NCBI GenBank assembly: GCA_023053685.1 | Contig: JALIGW010000001.1 | Location: 69,169,240 to 69,233,239, forward strand | DNA: 64,000 nt | Direction: 5' to 3' | Origin: Diadophis punctatus similis | Taxonomy: Eukaryota; Chordata; Lepidosauria; Squamata; Dipsadidae | Shown here: in pieces, positions 63,590 to 64,000 of the stretch | Numbering within the stretch: position 1 is the stretch's first letter | Layout of the letters: each line of letters begins with the position of its first letter | Notes under the pieces: generated by a model | Told to the model about the DNA's origin: nothing | The model's input: only the letters and a program-made list of their open reading frames with translations | Databases searched by the model: none | Made by a program: the position numbers and the translations under genes

Positions 63590-64000
63590 ATCCTGGTCAA
63601 AGATACAATGATAAGATGGGCAAAATTTTTTGGATACAGCAGACTTGGAGAAATGGGAAAGAATTTGGGAAATAAATTTGAAATTGACCATGTCAGCGGC
63701 ATTTAAGGAAAACCAATACAAAATGTTTTATAGGTGGCATCTTCCGCCAGCAAGACTTGCTAAGATGTTCCCAAACATGTCACCGAACTGTTGGAAATGT
63801 AAGAAATCATATGGGACTTATTATCATCTATGGTGGACCTGTCTAGCAGCAAAAAATTATTGGCGTAAAACTAAAAAGTAGCTTGAAGAAATAACAGGGC
63901 ACGAGATAGACTGGAAACAGGAACTATTTTTATTGGGGATATTTACAAGAAGATATAATAAAGAAACACAATACTTAGTTCTTCATATAATTACTGCAAC
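63590..64000 (+). mobile_element. L1-type LINE, C-terminal part of ORF2 (runs off the window)
   Basis: The plus strand encodes 'KENQYKMFYRWHLPPARLAK', 'MFPNMSPNCWKCKKSYGTYY' and 'HLWWTCLAAKNYWRK', which is the L1 ORF2 carboxyl end with its Cys-rich zinc knuckle (CxxC..H..C). The frame stops at 63879-63881 (TAG), then continues with recognisable L1-like residues ('EEITGHEIDWKQELFLLGIF'), so the stop is a mutation. The upstream part of ORF2 is missing. Confidence 0.8.

Overview
The window is nuclear DNA of a vertebrate, almost certainly a squamate reptile and most likely a snake. The evidence is intron-split genes with GT/AG splice sites, a QPCT protein that reads almost exactly as I remember the glutaminyl cyclase of viper venom glands, and a repeat load typical of squamates (BovB/Sauria-type, L2/CR1-type and L1-type retroelements, many short hAT-type elements, microsatellites). 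Species assignment rests on recall, not on a search.

Three protein-coding genes make up the functional content. (1) QPCT, plus strand, exons between 3005 and 9752; the first exon with the signal peptide lies left of the window. (2) SLC30A6 (zinc transporter ZnT6), minus strand, complete in 14 coding exons from the ATG at 34713 down to the stop at 14310, with a CpG-rich promoter at about 34600-34960. (3) SPAST (spastin, a microtubule-severing AAA ATPase), minus strand, exons 4 to 17 of the usual 17 between 61798 and 40355; exons 1-3 (membrane hairpin and MIT domain) lie right of the window. QPCT and SLC30A6 converge tail to tail across about 4.5 kb; SPAST and SLC30A6 lie head to tail. The three proteins act in different pathways (secretory-pathway peptide modification, Golgi zinc supply, microtubule severing); nothing suggests a shared system.

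The rest is introns, flanks and mobile DNA. At least ten short non-autonomous elements of several sequence families carry exact 8-bp target-site duplications (hAT superfamily), and seven of the ten duplications fit nnnTAnnn, the target preference reported for the Buster branch. A second group starts CAGGTAGTCCTCGACTTAC and sits at TA dinucleotides. There is a solo LTR with a 4-bp duplication (1090-1735), a Tc1-like transposon carrying an L2-like insertion (31712-33910), a broken non-LTR reverse transcriptase in SPAST intron 12, and a 173-bp perfect AT-rich palindrome (60835-61007).

I found no convincing undescribed gene system. The best leads are the Buster-type insertion pattern, NRF1-like palindromes inside some elements, a (UG)n-plus-purine-rich acceptor context at SPAST exon 12 that resembles known skipping-prone exons, and the large palindromes.
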